A stretch of 64,000 bases of DNA from Topomyia yanbarensis (taxonomy: Eukaryota; Arthropoda; Insecta; Diptera; Culicidae): positions 496,001 through 560,000 of the forward strand of contig NC_080671.1 of assembly GCF_030247195.1 (NCBI RefSeq). The letters run 5' to 3'. Of this stretch, positions 33,716 to 44,857 are shown one piece after another. Both the position numbers and the translations under genes were made by a program. Below the pieces are notes generated by a model. It was not told where the DNA came from, did no database searches, and saw only the letters and a list, made by a program, of their open reading frames with translations. Each line of letters begins with the position of its first letter. Position 1 is the stretch's first letter.

Positions 33716-34014
33716 AACAAATTTGATTTTTTAACGAAAACTTATGCTTGGTCAAGATATTCAGAGGGGGCTTATTTCCACATCAGTGTAGCAGCAGCTG
33801 TATCAAAGATAGGGGAGAGAGGGCGTAGATGGTGACAGGGAAAGAAGAGCAAAACTTGCAACTTTCAGGCAAACGGGCGATCAGCGAAACAAATTAGCGC
33901 CTCAGTCTAGTAAGTCGTCGAGTACCGGATTGGATTCAAAAGTCATCGGACCTCGAGTCGCTCTCGCTTCAGTTTTCTTCTATGCAGGCATAGTGGTAAG
34001 GGCAACGGCGGTTA

Positions 34015-34927
34015 CCGTAAACCGGGGTGACTTTGATCATCGGGGTGACTTTGATCACTTGAAACTTTTTTCGTAGATCGCTTATTAAACCAGAATAGTC
34101 TACCGAATCATTTTAATTTGAAATGATTTTTACTCTAAACTTATAAAATACTGATTTGTTAAACTTTTTGAGTACATTGTTCGGTTTTTGGGTACAAAAA
34201 CTACAAAACACCGAAATTTGATTTTTACGAAGCTTCGCAAAGTGTCTATTTTTTATAAAACAAATAAATCTCAGATTTGAGCAAGAGTAATAAATTACAA
34301 GCGAGCTTTTATTTTCCTTTAGATTGGGATGTGCCAAATTTAGTTTCAAGATTTTGTTTATTTTAAATACATTTTTTGTGAAAATAGTTGGCAATTATTT
34401 CAAAAAAAAAAAATCGCAACATTTTTTTATTGTTCGATATTCCAACGTGTTAAAATGGATGAAACTTTTTGTATATTGATAAAGCACTGAAATAAAACCA
34501 TTTTTGCAGTTTTTAAGGTTTTCAGAATATTTTATTCTAATTGGACACAAATTATACGAATTTTGGTTACTCGAATTGTACAGTACATTGAAATACTTTA
34601 TATAATACCAAACTCATTGTTAAATAGATATAACAATGAGTTTCTTTCCAGAATTAGTTTAAACAAACATTTGAACGAAAAACATTGACATCAACAACTT
34701 AATGTCGGTGAACATGCATGTTATCAAAGTCACCCCGGAATACGAAAACGGACTTCCACTTCAAATTATTTTCGGAAAAATAGCTGTACGCGGATAATTT
34801 TAGGTAAAACCATCGAATATTGTTCTCCATACAATGGTTTAAAACCATTAACTTGAAAAAAATGTGTTGCGTCTAAAAATATGTAACGATTACTTCGAAA
34901 AGTGATCAATGTCACCCCGGTTTACGG
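34015..34927. mobile_element. TA-flanked TIR element (Tc1/mariner-like, non-autonomous)
   Basis: TIRs of ~25 bp: CCGTAAACCGGGGTGAC at 34015 and its inverse at the right end (34903-34927), each flanked by TA (34013-34014, 34928-34929). TA duplication is the signature of the IS630-Tc1-mariner superfamily. The interior (913 bp total) lacks a transposase. The subterminal CGGGGTGACTTTGATCA is tandemly repeated at the left end, and an inverted copy occurs inside at ~34728-34745. Confidence 0.85.
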
Positions 34928-34979
34928 TACATATTGGCACTCTGGAGCTGATCGGTTCCACAAGGCAAGAGGAAATTTC

Positions 34980-35449
34980 TAAAAACGAGAAATGCTGTAT
35001 CGATTTTGTTGGCTATTTTCGGCAAATTTGAGACTAAGAGAAACGAAAATAATGAAATTGAAAGACGGATAGGTATTCTAGAGCGAATCAGTTATAAACT
35101 TAGAACGGAAAACTAGAACTAGGCAGGCTCATATGGGCATGATCGAAAGGAAATGTGAAGAATTCTTTGCCTGCTGCAGAGTAGGAGTTGGGCGTTGCAC
35201 CCAAGTCTACCGCATGGTCTATGGTAGAACATAACTCATCATCATGTTTTACCGCCGACGCCGGCAAAAAATTCTTCACAAACCCTCGCCTAGAACGACC
35301 ATGCGATCATTCTTCTCCCTTTCTGCTAGCATCAAGCCAAATTTCATTACTTTCGTTTCTCTTAGTCTAAATTTGCCGAAAATAGCCAACAAAATCGATA
35401 CAGTAGAACCTTGCGGCAATTAAAACATAGTAACATAAAAACGAGAAAT
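34980..35449 (+). mobile_element. Palindromic retroposon-like element, copy 1 (14-bp TSD)
   Basis: The element proper is 34994-35435 (442 bp), flanked by exact 14-bp direct repeats TAAAAACGAGAAAT (34980-34993, 35436-35449). Outer arms are inverted: ctgtatcgattttgttgg at left and its reverse complement ending 'cgatacag' at ~35402. After the right arm comes a non-palindromic tail, 'tagaaccttgcggcaatt' then 'aaaacatagtaaca'. The central loop (~35170-35272) holds 'ggagttgggcgttgcaccc' followed by 'catcatcatgttttaccgcc'. No coding capacity. Compare copy 2 at 41.5 kb. Confidence 0.85.
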
Positions 35450-36967
35450 AAAAGAGAGGGGCTTCTGTAGGCATTGTAAAGTTGAAGCAGGTAGGTCGCT
35501 TTAAAATGACGCCATAAATCCATGTATAGTGAACCACACGTACGTTCGTTTGAAGGAGAAAAACCTTCAAACGAAGGTTTTTTCGATTCAGATTCTAAAG
35601 GTTGTAAGTGCTTCTGGGTGCAAATCAAACTGATATGCGGGGTTTGATCATATCTATCCAGAAAAGTAAATCAATCTCCGCGTGGCGTGAAGTGCCAGCA
35701 TCGTGGTAGTCCGTAGGGGAACCAAGCCAACTTCCCTGAGCAACTGGACGCGATCTCTACTGTTACTCTACGGTCCAGAAGGGTTAACCGTGCAAGGACC
35801 TCGATTCCTGGTCAAGCCACGGGGATCTAGCGAGGCTGGGCTTTGCAACAGCCTTCTTTTTCGGGCCGCTAGCTCGATGGTGAGTACCACGCTTGCTCTC
35901 AGGGTCGGCTCTATAATATAGATGCTGATTAAGGGACCGGGAAGAAACGTAAAACAACTCTTTTTCAATGTAACACTTTTATTCCCTAACGACTTACAGT
36001 GTCTTGTGTGTTGGCCGGCCGGCTGTTGCTGCTGCTGCTCGTGATGGTGATGTTGAAGGCGGGAAGTGATCTACGCTGTGGCGTTATGTAGATCGCTGGG
36101 CGGGAGAAGCTGGAATACGCTGTGGCGGTCGTCACGCCCGCGTGATTCTCGACGATCGCTAACCACTCGTCGCCGTGTGCTCGCAGGTAGTTTCTTCGCT
36201 TCACACGTGTCGGACGAATTTCCTCCTCGGGTGTGCCGTGACCGTCTCTCTGGACCGATCAGTTTTCGCAGGTTTGTCTCCGGGCAGATTCGCGCTGTTG
36301 CTACCCGCAGAAATTGCTTTCAGGGTAGAGTTTCGGGTCCTGATTCGTCGCTAGCTTTACCGAATCGCTGGTTGGTGTATCGGTGGTTAATATTCAATAT
36401 TTAAACTTTCGTTGAATTATTTAAAACTTTCGTAAAGAAAAAACTCTCGATGATGCACTTCGTCGAAAGGTTGCACCGGAATAGCCCTTTCCCAACGCTC
36501 AGACCCAGTAGCTCTTCCTTTTTCCCTTTTTTATTCCCTTTTCTTATTCCCTTTGCGACTCCGACAGTTGTAGACTGTTTATTACGTTGGTAGCAACAAC
36601 AGGGGTGTGTTTTGTAATGTGTATTAACAAATTGTGTTTTATTTCTCCTAACGAACTATCAAATTTTGTTCCTAGAGTGTGATTTTTGATTTTAAATTAA
36701 GGTAAGTTTTATGATTTTTAATACGTGTATAATTATAAGTTTTAATCCTAAACATACAACATTTAACATTTTTTTATTCTTTATTTTAATTATGCTTTCT
36801 TTTATTTTAATTGAATTGCCTCGAAGGTAACACTACGTTTCGAACATACCATTTTTGATCGGTGCTAAATTGTGTGCACATACCGGTCAGCCATCGTGGA
36901 CACCCGCTAAGGTCTCAGACGTAAACGATCGTTTTTCGTGCATGCTGCAGTCCGTAGGGGCACCCTC
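35450..36967. other. Unassigned GC-rich sequence, possibly old LTR-element DNA
   Basis: From ~35690 to 36480 the DNA is GC-rich. 'agtccgtagggg(a/c)acc' occurs both at ~35708 and ~36948, suggesting both flanks belong to one repeated unit. On the minus strand 'ggaataaaagtgttaca' near 35970-35990 resembles an LTR end with a polyadenylation signal. Frames such as 36066-36404 have no recognisable motif. Assignment to an LTR element is a guess. Confidence 0.35.
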
Positions 36968-37128
36968 CCCGATCAGAATGAAGTAACAAGATTATAACAG
37001 AACACAATTTCTGTAACATATTTTGTTATACATTTGGTCTCGTTAGTAGTTAAAATAACAGAAATTTATAACAAGTAACAATGCGAGATATAGTTTTGAA
37101 ATATTTCTGTTATGTGTTTCTGATCGGG
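36968..37128. mobile_element. Small TIR element (MITE), 161 bp
   Basis: Perfect 11-bp TIRs: CCCGATCAGAA at 36968-36978 and TTCTGATCGGG at 37118-37128. The interior is AT-rich, in sharp contrast to the GC-rich DNA on both sides, which supports an insertion. Target duplication is unclear (possibly TC). Confidence 0.75.
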
Positions 37129-40100
37129 TCGTAACCTGCCCTGAGCCATAGGACGCAACCGTTAACGTTCGCAAGGTCACGTTTGTAAATCGGCCGTGCT
37201 CACCGGCGAGATCGGCCCGTAGGGGCCCACACTATCAGCCCTGAGACAAAGGACAATCATACGGCGATTGTTTTCAACATTCTCCCACGTGTTTTCGAAC
37301 TGCGTGGATCACCCAAGAAGCGAAACCCGCATCCTGATCACCGTTCAGTGCCTGATTATTCTAAAACTGTCATTTCAGTATAACCGTGAACCGGAAAAGC
37401 CCGGTCAGATCATTACGTCCGCCGGCCGTTTGCCTACATACATAAATGGGATCACAAAACCGTTTTGCGGTGTAATGGGCGATGAGATCTATATCTATAT
37501 CAAATACACTTACAGTTAAGTTGATCGCTGCTAAGAATGTACGGAAGGAAAACTGTCGATTTTCGCCAAAAAACGTTATCTGGCAAGCGATCTGTGGATG
37601 TGGTAGAATGTTCCTATATTCATCATATTTGACACCGCTAACAGAAAAATCTATTAGGATGAATAACTTGCAAAGCTTTTTCTGTCCCTACTTGACGACT
37701 CATGAAAGCTTGAAAATGATTTGGCATTTTACCAGTATACCTCTGTCCTATCTTTGACTGGCACAAAACCAATAATCTTAAATTTGTGCCAAATGAGGCC
37801 TTCAAACCAGTCCAGAATTTCGCCTTATTGATCAATTTTGGGACGTCATGAAGGAAATCTTCGTAAAACCCCGGTAGTGATGGAATATGAGCTTGATTGA
37901 AGCTAGTGTGTATGAAAGTATCTGAGGAAGTCGGCCATACTATTCCCTAAAATCTGAAAAATCCTTGACCCCATTTTATGGGTGGTTGGACTGACACAAA
38001 ATGTTCAATACAGCAATGATGTCAAAACATAATCATACATTAAAATTTAAATTCCCGAAAGTTTGTTGTGATTCGGTCTTTTGACGACCTATTTTGTATT
38101 CATTTTTAGCCGACTTAATCACAGTAGATCAAAATGCTCATCCAAGTGGTTAATGTACCCAACAAGGGAAACGTGAAACTTAATTTACCTGTTCTGTGAA
38201 ACATGTGTATGTATATTCAATGATATTTACGTCACACAGAAACGGGATTAATGTCATTTTTCTCAGTAGAGTTTCTTGTTTGAAAATATGCTTGAAAACT
38301 GATATTAGATGTCAGTTTAATTTAGTTCAGCATTTATTTTGTACATAGACTGACTAGAAAAAAATTTGAGCTGCTTTTTCGGTTTATTGGTAAAAGCACT
38401 TTATACGATCCGTTAGACTTTTATTATCGATACCGTGGTCCTGCGGTTTCTGAACATCTGCTACGCGGAGAGCTGATCATCAATAATGAAAAGTCCCTCA
38501 ACTAAATTAGCGCGATAAAAAAATCTTCCCCTGCATATATCCAGACTATCCAATTCTTGCAAACGATAATCAAATTTTTCATTACCTCCAACCCACCCTT
38601 TCGGTCTAAAGTAACACATAAAACATCCGACGTCACGGTAAAACTATCAACCTAACTCTGGGAAGCGGGTTTTCACACTCCCGCATCCTAACTTTTAAAT
38701 TGTACACCCGCCACTGGGGACGGATCGGTTGCTCTCCCAATCAAGCAGGCCATGCCATGGGCCTCAGAACACCGCCGCCGCCGCCCGTCAGAAACAGCGC
38801 AGGCAACCTGACCTGACTTGGCTGGAAATAACGAGCAAGTCATCTCTGCCCGAAGGGAACAGTGTAGGTACCCATACATACGTAGGACGGCGAGCAGCGA
38901 ACACACGGGACATGAGGTAGCATTTTTAATTAAACCATGCTGAACATGCCCCAGTTAGTCCATGTCGCCATCAGTCGAGAAAATGAATGTCGACAAAGAA
39001 TGGGCTCTCATTTGTATTCAAAAGTTGTCGTTTTTTCCCCTCTGCTGCTGCAAGGCGTTGAAAGGAACACCGAGGCTGTCACAACGCGTTCCTGCCAGGG
39101 ACCGAAAACGACATGGAACTTTTGATGTGTTTTTTTTTTCAACTAAATATGTTGATGAAACTAACTACTAATTCAATCATGGATCAAAATATGCAGTGTT
39201 GTTTCAGAGATTTTTTTCTTCGCATGAAAATCAAAGAATCAAAATTAAATACGTTGACATGCCGGATGTAATTACACCTCATCAAAAGAACAGTGCAATA
39301 AATTGCTTCATCGCATTCGTTATAATTCGGCCACAAAGTGGAAAGCGAACGATCGGCAATAAGCCGAAATGTCGTGTGTTAACAAGTTCCGGTACTCGCA
39401 CACCCGCACACATATCAACGGGTGTTATATCACCGCACCGCACACTATTTCACCACCGCGGAATTGCGTTTTCCTGGATGTTAGGTTTCCTGACCAATTA
39501 TTTATATTTCAATTCATTCCGAGCGGAACAGCATGCCATGGTTTTACCTATATGTACGGACCGAAGCATTCTGCCCAGCGCTTGCTTCGATGTGGAAAAT
39601 CCGCAAAGCGAACTAGCATAGAATGGTAACGGTGTAATGGCAATTTCGAGCAAAATACCGCCGGTTGACCACCTCCGGGACATGTTGTGCCAATATTAAC
39701 ACATGCACGCACATTCGCCTGCCCTCACGGTCCGGTGGACATTTGGATTTCATTAAACTGAGAATACTCAATTGGTGCTGTCCCGGGCCCCAAACCGAAT
39801 CGAAATGTAACTGCATTTCGGCTCGACCGTTGTTTATTTCATCCCGACAGGGTGTGTGTGTGTGAGAGTTGGTTTAGCATTTTCAGCTTATGATCCATTT
39901 TAAATTATGGCCAAATACAACGGGCACAAAGCAAACCCATTCCAAAAACCTGATTCTGATTTCGGTCCGAGAGCCTAAATAAATTTTGCAACACCACCGA
40001 CCGACTGTCCGTTTCCCGAGGAAAGGATTAGCAAGCAAAAGCGATTGATGGTGTGTGCGGGAATCGACAAAGGTTAAATTTAACTAATCAGATAATCGAC

Positions 40101-40850
40101 CTTTTCATTCCACGGCGGAAATATGGCGTATCCGGAACGAAGTTTTGCTTCGTTTAGGATCATTTATGGGTCAATTTTAGATTGAAGTTTTTCCTGATTT
40201 AAATTGCATTCATTTATTGTTTTTATTGGCAATCATAATGTTGCACCTAAAACAATAAAAAGAATCCATGAAAAAGGAAAAATGATCTATAAAAATGCGT
40301 AAATTGAATTAGTTCGAAAAATAGGGTTCGTTGTTGGGGATTTAGTTCGTATAAAAGTCTTGCTTTACATTCTTATTTCAATTCGTTTCGTCAAAGCAAT
40401 TCACAAAATTTAATGAATATAACATAACATTATTTTTGGAACGGACAAGTAGATAATAAAAATTGCTGTTTGGCACCATTTTGAGATCCAATATGGTTGA
40501 ACAATATTCTCGATGACCCTAACAATACGGGTATTTTTGAAACTAGTTTGACGAGTAGATGATGGACATTGATGAGTGACGTCACTTCTGGTTGAGCAAA
40601 ATTTTCTATAACCATACCATCACTATATCCATCCACTGAGAGAATAAATTGCTGAGTTTTGTATAGACAATTTTCAGAAAATATAGGAATTTTTGATACA
40701 TATGAATCATTCGTAGTTCTATTGAAATACTTTTATTTTTTATCACGAGTTTTTCGTAAAAACCACGAATTGGCTTGCTCTCTGCTATATACGAAAGTCT
40801 TTATAATATGTTCGAGCACCATTAGACAAATCGTCAACGTCAAAAGAGCT
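37129..40850. other. Repeat-poor DNA without recognisable genes
   Basis: The longest stretch in which I recognise no TE. It contains a (GCC)n run at ~38770-38786, a GT run at ~39850-39862, and GC-richer islands (38640-38920, 39350-39870). Open frames up to 141 codons (39196-39621) lack any motif and are overlapped by others. This is the most likely place for host regulatory or non-coding sequence, but nothing specific can be supported. Confidence 0.4.
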
Positions 40851-40853
40851 TCA

Positions 40854-41045
40854 CTAGAGGTAGAATATGGTGTCGTTGTTGCTATACGTCAGATAATTGT
40901 TGATCTTCATCCCGACGGTCTCGGTCTGACTAGTTAGCAACCGTATCCGGTCCGCCGGTTTCAGGTAGATTTTCTGAACCTCTTTCGCCTCCAGTAGATC
41001 CAGAATCCGGAGCAGTGCGGATTCAATCGGATTCAGATGAGCCAT
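40854..41045 (-). CDS. Possible host protein exon (unidentified)
   Basis: Reading minus, an ATG in good context (ttcgcgATGG) opens MAHLNPIESALLRILDLLEA, then KEVQKIYLKPADRIRLLTSQ, then TETVGMKINNYL, and a stop 63 codons in. The first ~50 residues have balanced composition and an amphipathic helical look, unlike the AT-driven chance frames nearby. The last ten residues are AT-driven, so the real exon might end at a donor such as CTGAC|GTATAG near 40890. I do not recognise the family. It lies in the repeat-poor part of the window. It may equally be chance. Confidence 0.3.
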   Translation of the reverse strand: MAHLNPIESALLRILDLLEAKEVQKIYLKPADRIRLLTSQTETVGMKINNYLTYSNNDTIFYL

Positions 41046-41507
41046 CGCGAACTGTTCGTTGGTTTTGTATGAATAAGTTTGATTTTTTCTTCCTTCAGGG
41101 ATAATTCACAATAGAAACCGAGCTCGTTCCATATTCTGCCGGAGCAATGCCAAAATAATATGCTAATAAACACTTCTAGTGAAAATTTGACTTCTTTTGC
41201 AAGATACTGGTTATACTGGTCAAGTCGTAAAAATTACCAGTTGCTTCATTTATAATAAGGATGTATGGAGTCTCAATATCGCATATGAATACAATAATAA
41301 TGTGACGACACTATCCATCAGTTACCAATTCTATTATATGCCCCAACCCACCTCTCTCTCTTTCTCTCTTCGCATCTCTATCCATTTTTAAATTGTGTAG
41401 ATGTTTTAAAAGCCTGAAATATTTGTTAATGTCCAAACTAAATTGATGCTCGTGGTGTAATTGTGTATGTTTAGGAAGACGAAGCTAATTTTTGTGTGCT
41501 GTTTCCC
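41046..41507. other. Gene-free DNA
   Basis: Contains a CT-rich stretch (~41350-41375) and nothing else recognisable. Confidence 0.5.
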
Positions 41508-41967
41508 TATAAATAGTTATTCTGTATCGATTTTGTTGGCTATTTTCGGCAAATTTGAGACTAAGAGCGACGAAAGCAAGGAAATTGAAAGACGGATAGG
41601 TATTCTAGATCGAATCAGTTATAAACTTAGAACGGAAAACTAGGACTAAGCAGGCTCATATGGACATGATCAAAAGGAAATGTAAAGAATTCTTCGCCGG
41701 CGTCGGCGGTAAAACATGATGATGAGTTATGTTCTACCATAGACCATGCAGCAGACTTGGGTGCAACGCCCAACTCCTACTTAGCAGAAGGCAAAGAATT
41801 CTTCACATTTCCTTTCGATCATGTCCATATGAGCCTAGAATACCTATCCGTTTTTCAATTTCATTGCTTTCGTTGCTCTCAGTCTCAAATTTGCCGAAAA
41901 TAGCCAACAAAATCGATACACTAGAACCTTGCGGCAATTAGAACATAGTAACATATAAATAGTTATT
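41508..41967 (+). mobile_element. Palindromic retroposon-like element, copy 2 (14-bp TSD)
   Basis: The element proper is 41522-41953 (432 bp), flanked by exact 14-bp direct repeats TATAAATAGTTATT (41508-41521, 41954-41967). Outer arms and the 'tagaaccttgcggcaatt' tail are in the same order as copy 1. The loop (~41695-41800) is inverted: here 'ggcggtaaaacatgatgatg' comes first and 'gggtgcaacgcccaactcc' second. The left arm carries the same ~35-bp extra segment ('cagttataaacttagaacgg') as the left arm of copy 1. Confidence 0.85.
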
Positions 41968-42039
41968 GCATTTTAGTGTAAAGCAGGTTCACTCACGGCA
42001 ATAACTTTAATATTACATCCTTCCTGGCAAAGAAGATAT

Positions 42040-42200
42040 GTGTAGTCCTGAGAAAATTGGCACAATTAGGAAACTATAATTGATTTATATTCAAACCCAG
42101 CAGATGAAGATGAAGGAATATGCCTTCGAAACGTTGCACTATGGGGAGATATGTGACCAAAAGTCGAAGATTACATAAACTCTGCTTTAATTCAACTCTA
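42040..42200 (-). repeat. Dispersed repeat C, copy 2
   Basis: Reverse complement matches 51195-51345 and 11880-12045, sharing 'ccatagtgcaacgtttcgaa' and 'ggcatattccttcat' on the minus strand. It lies directly beside the hAT-like insertion. Confidence 0.65.
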
Positions 42201-42636
42201 TACTATTATGTATAGAATTTGAAAGAAGTAAACTAGACGCAGTGCCGTAGAGAGAAAATGCGGGCCCGGGGGTATCCAACGTACGGGCCCCACCACTGTA
42301 TATTTCCCGAGTGCCAAAAAGCTAAAGTTTGAAATTCATTGGAGTTCACTGATATTCACTGAAATTTTATAGTTATGTACCAATTTTTTGGTCTAGTTAT
42401 TTGTAGTGCCAATGACGGAAAAAAGTAGGACTGTTTATACTTAGGAATATTTTAAATACCTTTTCAAAAGATTTGGTGACTTTGAACAAAACAATTTTAG
42501 TCAATAGTGTCATTAAAAGTAAAAAAATGGAAAAATTTTAAATGTTGTGATTACAAAAATTAAAAATATTATCTAAACGGCGATGGAAAAATAAAAAGGG
42601 CAATAGGAAAACTGAATATTGAAACAAATTATAGTC

Positions 42637-42898
42637 AATTGTAAAAATATGTATTATAAGCATAAGCATAAGCATAAGAGATCGCCCGTAGTTGCTACTC
42701 CGTTATTGACCAGAACCAAATTAGGTTGCAAAATGTTCATTGGAACAACATGCTTGGGAATAACATGATGAGCCACATTGTACAATCTATTCTGATCCCT
42801 GCATGCTGATCAATACCGACGCCGGCCACGTCCGAATGCAGATCTTCTGGGAAAGGAAGGAATGTTAGTCCGATACAAATTGTAAAAATATGTATTAT
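42637..42898 (-). mobile_element. Short retroposon with 21-bp TSD and (AAGCAT)n tail
   Basis: Exact 21-bp direct repeats (42637-42657, 42878-42898; 'gtaaaaatatgtattat' core) flank a 220-bp insert. On the minus strand the insert ends in (ATGCTT)n, a microsatellite tail like those of RTE-type LINEs and the SINEs that use them. The body has no frame. I read it as a 5'-truncated RTE or SINE copy. Confidence 0.75.
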
Positions 42899-43146
42899 CG
42901 ATAAAACTAAAACAGAACATATAAAAATTAAAATGAAAGAAAATAGCAAACAAATCGCAAATATTAAAGAAGTCGAACAAATAGTGAAAATAATAAAAAA
43001 TAGGTAAAAGTAGAAAAATTATAAAAATCAATAAAAATGAAAAAAAAACTACTAGAAGAAAACCAAACATGAATATAAAAACGCATAAAACTGAAAAACT
43101 CGATGAACCGAAAATAATAAAATATATTTAACATCAAGAACAAGAA

Positions 43147-43270
43147 ACCCCTTCGGATTAGAAAAATCTCTTATGGAAAATTTCTAACCCTATGTGCGGG
43201 GTCGGCACTCGAACCCACGTGCGCTGCGTACAACGCAATCGATTTACCAACTATGCTACGCCCACCCCTT
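43147..43270 (-). mobile_element. tRNA-derived SINE (Feilai-like), 3'-truncated
   Basis: The element is 43154-43263, with 7-bp direct repeats ACCCCTT (43147-43153, 43264-43270). Reading minus it has an RNA polymerase III A box, TAGCATAGTTGG (plus 43247-43258), and a B box, GGTTCGAGTGCC (plus 43204-43215), like a tRNA. It ends soon after 'cataagagatttttctaa', before the body seen in the copy at 44.9 kb. Confidence 0.75.
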
Positions 43271-44857
43271 TCCTGTTATTTGTGTTGGTGTGTTAGCATA
43301 CTTTGAAGTATATTACAAGAATGTTGTAACTGATTTCTAGTAAATGGTACAAAAAGAAAAAAATCGTTCCAAATCAGGTTATATATTGAAAGTTTAAATG
43401 TATTAATACAATTATATATTAATATATTAATAATTATATATCAAAGTTCTTTCATAATGAGATATATTCCCGAGCAAATACTCATGGGTTCAAACACCAC
43501 ATAGCACCTTGAAAAGACCTTAAACATGGTCCGTTCCAAAATTCACAACCATCAAGACACTATTAAATGGTTTCAATAACCCATAAATACACCAACATAT
43601 GGTATTTTATATGGGATCTACCGGACCATGGTGACGGTGTTTTCATGGGTTGAACCCATTTCAAATACCCATGACAAACCCCATGAACATGGGGGTATTA
43701 TGGGCTTTTCGTTTGCTCGGGTTACGCTTTCCGATGAATTTTAACCCAACAAAAAATCATTCGTCACAATTTTTATGGATGCATATCCCACTAATTCACA
43801 AAAACTTTCAGTATCATCTCGTATTTGAATATGATTTTTTATGGATTTTATAACAATGAACAACAAACAATGGATTTCAATTGTTAGAGTTATTTAGAAT
43901 TCTTTTAGAATATCAATTGAGCTCTCAAATAGTGGTAGGGTTGCCGCCTCTAGTGGTACTTCGACCAAGAGAATTTTACTGATCAGGGGATAGACTTCAG
44001 GAGATACGTAGATATGTGCTGGAATCAGTTAGAATTTCGAATTAAAATCATTACTCGACAGAATTTTAGAACGCTTCCAATGCTTTTTATTATATAAAAT
44101 CTTAAACACAAATATATTTGCTCTGCTTTATTTCTTATGTAGTTCGTTGCACTAGGAGGAAAAATATCATATTTCCTTCACAATCATTGTAGGGTGTAAT
44201 GTTTTGGTAAAGCAAATCACTTTTTTGTGCCATTCATTTGGTATTTTTCGCATTTGTCCTTTGCTTCCTCAAATATCCACAAAGAATCCACAAGCACCAA
44301 CCACTCTCGCTGTGGAGGATAACCCAAGCGAGCTTTGCTCTGTTCCACAGTAAGAAAAGACGGGGCGTGAAATCACACTTCAGTATCTTTCGAGATTTTT
44401 TGTGGGGAGCATATAATCCGATGATCCATTGAAACGAAGGCCCTGTGGGGGAAAAGTAAAGCTAAACCCAAATGGTGGTGAACACTTTTTAAATAGCACC
44501 GAGAGGGGCCCTCCTTATTGATTAGGACCTGCAGTCTGAGGATGATGTTTATGATGACTGTGTGCTGGGCGATTTATAAAATGATGCCGAGAGTTCCTGG
44601 TGAAATAAAAGGGCAACGCAAAATTGCAAAATAATCCACCAAATTCTTCCGGGCGAAATCCGAATTACTTGAACGAAAACCCGGAATTCGCCTCCAAAAA
44701 CCGGTGTGGCAACCCTAAATACAAGTTTGAGAAATTTTCTTTTTCTTTCTAATAAAAGCTTTCGATAGTTATCCAGTAGTTGCGAAGACAGAAAATTCAA
44801 TAAATCTTGACTTCTAATCAAACCATTTAATTTTTTTAAACCTAACAAGTCTGATCT
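43271..44857. other. Interior of the hAT-like element between SINEs
   Basis: AT-rich DNA including a short-repeat stretch (~43385-43445) and one TIR element (43469-43721). The plus frame 44238-44432 and the minus frame 44549-44998 (149 codons, running into the SINE) have no recognisable motif. Confidence 0.5.
43469..43721. mobile_element. Small TIR element with CCCGAGCAAA termini (253 bp)
   Basis: Left end CCCGAGCAAATAC, right end (inverted) CCCGAGCAAACGAAA. The interior contains an inner inverted pair 'catgggttcaaac' / 'gttgaaccca'. Target duplication is not clear (flanks 'gatatatt' and 'ttacgctt'). The same terminus appears at ~19930. Confidence 0.75.

Larger units (their letters stand above)
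33262..33990 (-). mobile_element. I-clade LINE 3' UTR fragment (minus strand)
   Basis: Reading minus it ends with the same 3' terminus as the 32.5-kb element: 'taaccccctagttttaag', the GGCAC...GTGCC hairpin at 33292-33319, 'tatcaaataaacgaaatg' and a T/A-rich tail at ~33265. Farther upstream, the pattern of C-rich pyrimidine tracts with 'tttgatacag' parallels the 3' UTR at 31.9 kb. Only UTR remains, so it is 5'-truncated. It carries internal ~70-bp repeats (33405-33715). Confidence 0.75.

Noticed and set aside
35560..35583. Hairpin 'aaaccttc aaac gaaggttt' as a transcription terminator
   Set aside because: Eukaryotic context with no adjacent Pol III or other gene; a short palindrome of uncertain meaning.
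43204..43258. True tRNA gene
   Set aside because: A and B boxes are present, but the sequence continues into a SINE body, is flanked by a 7-bp duplication and does not fold as a full cloverleaf.
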